Assembly (NCBI GenBank): GCA_002402585.1
Contig: DHGC01000015.1
Span: forward strand, 1 to 6,632
Reading direction: 5' to 3'
Source of the DNA: Erysipelotrichaceae bacterium UBA4808
GTDB taxonomy: Bacteria; Bacillota_I; Bacilli_A; Erysipelotrichales; Erysipelotrichaceae
DNA length: 6,632 bases
The first letter of the stretch is position 1; every line of letters starts with the position of its first letter. Shown piece by piece: positions 6,130-6,632 of this stretch. The notes below the pieces were generated by a model, which was given only the letters and a program-made list of their open reading frames with translations, had not been told where the DNA came from and did no database searches. Position numbers and translations under genes: made by a program.

Positions 6130-6169
6130 GTGGTAGAAAGTGTTATTTCGTGGGGAAAAGTGGTGAATT
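6130..6169 (+). promoter_or_regulatory. Four-copy 10-base direct repeat, probable MraZ box array
   Basis: GTG occurs at 6130, 6140, 6150 and 6160, exactly 10 bases apart. Copies 1, 3 and 4 read GTGG and copy 2 reads GTGT. The rest of each unit is A/G/T-rich and usually ends in A or T runs. MraZ is known to bind repeated TGGG- or GTGG-like boxes, one per DNA turn, upstream of its own gene (described in E. coli and in mycoplasmas, there with an AAAGTG core; copies 2 and 4 here are preceded by AAA). The array covers the transcription start and reaches the base before the mraZ ATG, so bound MraZ could block initiation. The fourth copy also contains the ribosome binding site (GTGGTGA at 6160-6166). 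Confidence 0.8.
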
Positions 6170-6601
6170 ATGTTCATTGGGGAATATCGTCACAATACCG
6201 ATAATAAAGGCCGGATCATCATCCCAGCTCGTTTTCGTGATGATTTAGGTGAACGCGTCGTCTTGACACGAGGTTTGGATGGCTGTGTCACGGTCTATAC
6301 CTTGGCTCAATGGGGCAAGGTATTAGAGGGTTTACGTGTGTTGCCGACTACCAAGAAGGAATCACGGATGTACATTCATATGCTTACGGCCAAAGCGGCC
6401 GAGTGTGAGTTTGATGCGCAAGGACGTGTCTTACTTCCGCAGAGTCTGATTCATGAAGCGGCGATTGAAAAAGAATGTGTCGTTATTGGAGTTGTGGATC
6501 ACGTGGAAATTTGGTCGAGCCAACGTTGGGACAATTACTATGCGGATGCCAGCGCTTCCTTTGAGACCATCGCGGAACAGCTTACGGAGTACGTCAAATG
6601 A
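6170..6601 (+). CDS. mraZ: Transcriptional regulator MraZ
   Basis: A 143-residue DNA-binding protein, the usual MraZ length, and first gene of the division and cell wall cluster. It has two SpoVT/AbrB-type swapped-hairpin units. The first carries DNKGRIIIPARFR at 11-23 after the typical MFIGEYRH start; the second carries DAQGRVLLP at 82-90. Other conserved pieces are LTRGLDGCVTVY at 32-43 and VIGVVDHVEIW at 105-115. MraZ forms large ring-like oligomers and controls its own operon, acting as a repressor in E. coli and an activator in some mycoplasmas; the sign cannot be read here. Four likely binding boxes lie directly upstream. Its stop overlaps the rsmH start (ATGA), so rsmH is co-transcribed and probably translationally coupled. 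Confidence 0.97.
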   Translation: MFIGEYRHNTDNKGRIIIPARFRDDLGERVVLTRGLDGCVTVYTLAQWGKVLEGLRVLPTTKKESRMYIHMLTAKAAECEFDAQGRVLLPQSLIHEAAIEKECVVIGVVDHVEIWSSQRWDNYYADASASFETIAEQLTEYVK

Positions 6602-6632
6602 TGGAACATCGTCCCATCATGCTTCAAGAAGT
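6598..6632 (+). CDS. rsmH: 16S rRNA m4C1402 methyltransferase RsmH, 5' fragment
   Basis: Only the first 11 codons and part of the 12th are present: MMEHRPIMLQE, then a codon starting GT. This resembles the RsmH start (H-x-x-V/I-M/L-L-x-E-V), and rsmH (mraW) is the standard gene after mraZ. The enzyme methylates N4 of C1402 in 16S rRNA at the decoding centre. Two adjacent ATGs are possible. The one at 6598 overlaps the mraZ stop as ATGA and lies eight bases after GGAG at 6586-6589, so it is preferred over 6601. The gene is cut by the window end, not broken. Confidence 0.85.
   Translation, partial: MMEHRPIMLQE

Noticed and set aside
1..6632. A mobile element, CRISPR array, toxin-antitoxin pair or defence system.
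   Set aside because: No transposase, integrase, spaced palindromic repeats or small paired genes were seen. The regularly spaced repeats at 6130-6169 are too short (10 bases) to be CRISPR and fit MraZ boxes.

Overview
The window is an ordinary, compact stretch of core genome. It most likely comes from a member of the Bacillota related to the Erysipelotrichia/Mollicutes side of the phylum (inference, moderate confidence). The reasons are the order yceD(ylbN)-rpmF-mraZ-rsmH, a YebC protein of the Bacillus YeeI/YebC2 type, strong GGAGG-type ribosome binding sites, sigma-A-like promoters, and a short zinc-type L32 whose second knuckle is C-x-C, a form I remember from mycoplasmas. UGA is a normal stop here (it ends four of the genes) and Trp is TGG, so the organism does not use the mycoplasma genetic code.

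Left part (1-3163, + strand): pheT encodes the beta subunit of phenylalanyl-tRNA synthetase, presumably just downstream of an unseen pheS. It is followed after 27 bases by a yebC-family gene, which may also have its own promoter across the end of pheT. yebC meets the oppositely oriented gene at one short hairpin that can terminate transcription in both directions.

Middle part (3149-5255): on the - strand lies tmcAL (ylbM), which makes N4-acetylcytidine in elongator tRNA-Met. Divergent from it, with 58 bases between the start codons, is a serine alpha/beta hydrolase of the monoacylglycerol lipase/lysophospholipase type. The hydrolase sits between ylbM and ylbN, genes that I recall as close neighbours in other Bacillota, and is the only clearly accessory-looking gene in the window.

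Right part (5252-6632, + strand): a near-consensus promoter overlaps the hydrolase stop codon and drives yceD and rpmF, which are tightly coupled. rpmF is followed by a weak and then a strong terminator. After them the division and cell wall (dcw) cluster begins with mraZ, whose 5' region carries four direct repeats at exactly 10-base spacing (probable MraZ boxes). rsmH follows with an ATGA overlap and runs off the window.

Most genes serve translation: tRNA charging, tRNA modification, ribosome rescue, a ribosomal protein, and 16S rRNA methylation. I found no mobile element, CRISPR array, tRNA, rRNA or defence system, and no convincing undescribed system. The most informative non-coding feature is the MraZ-box array.
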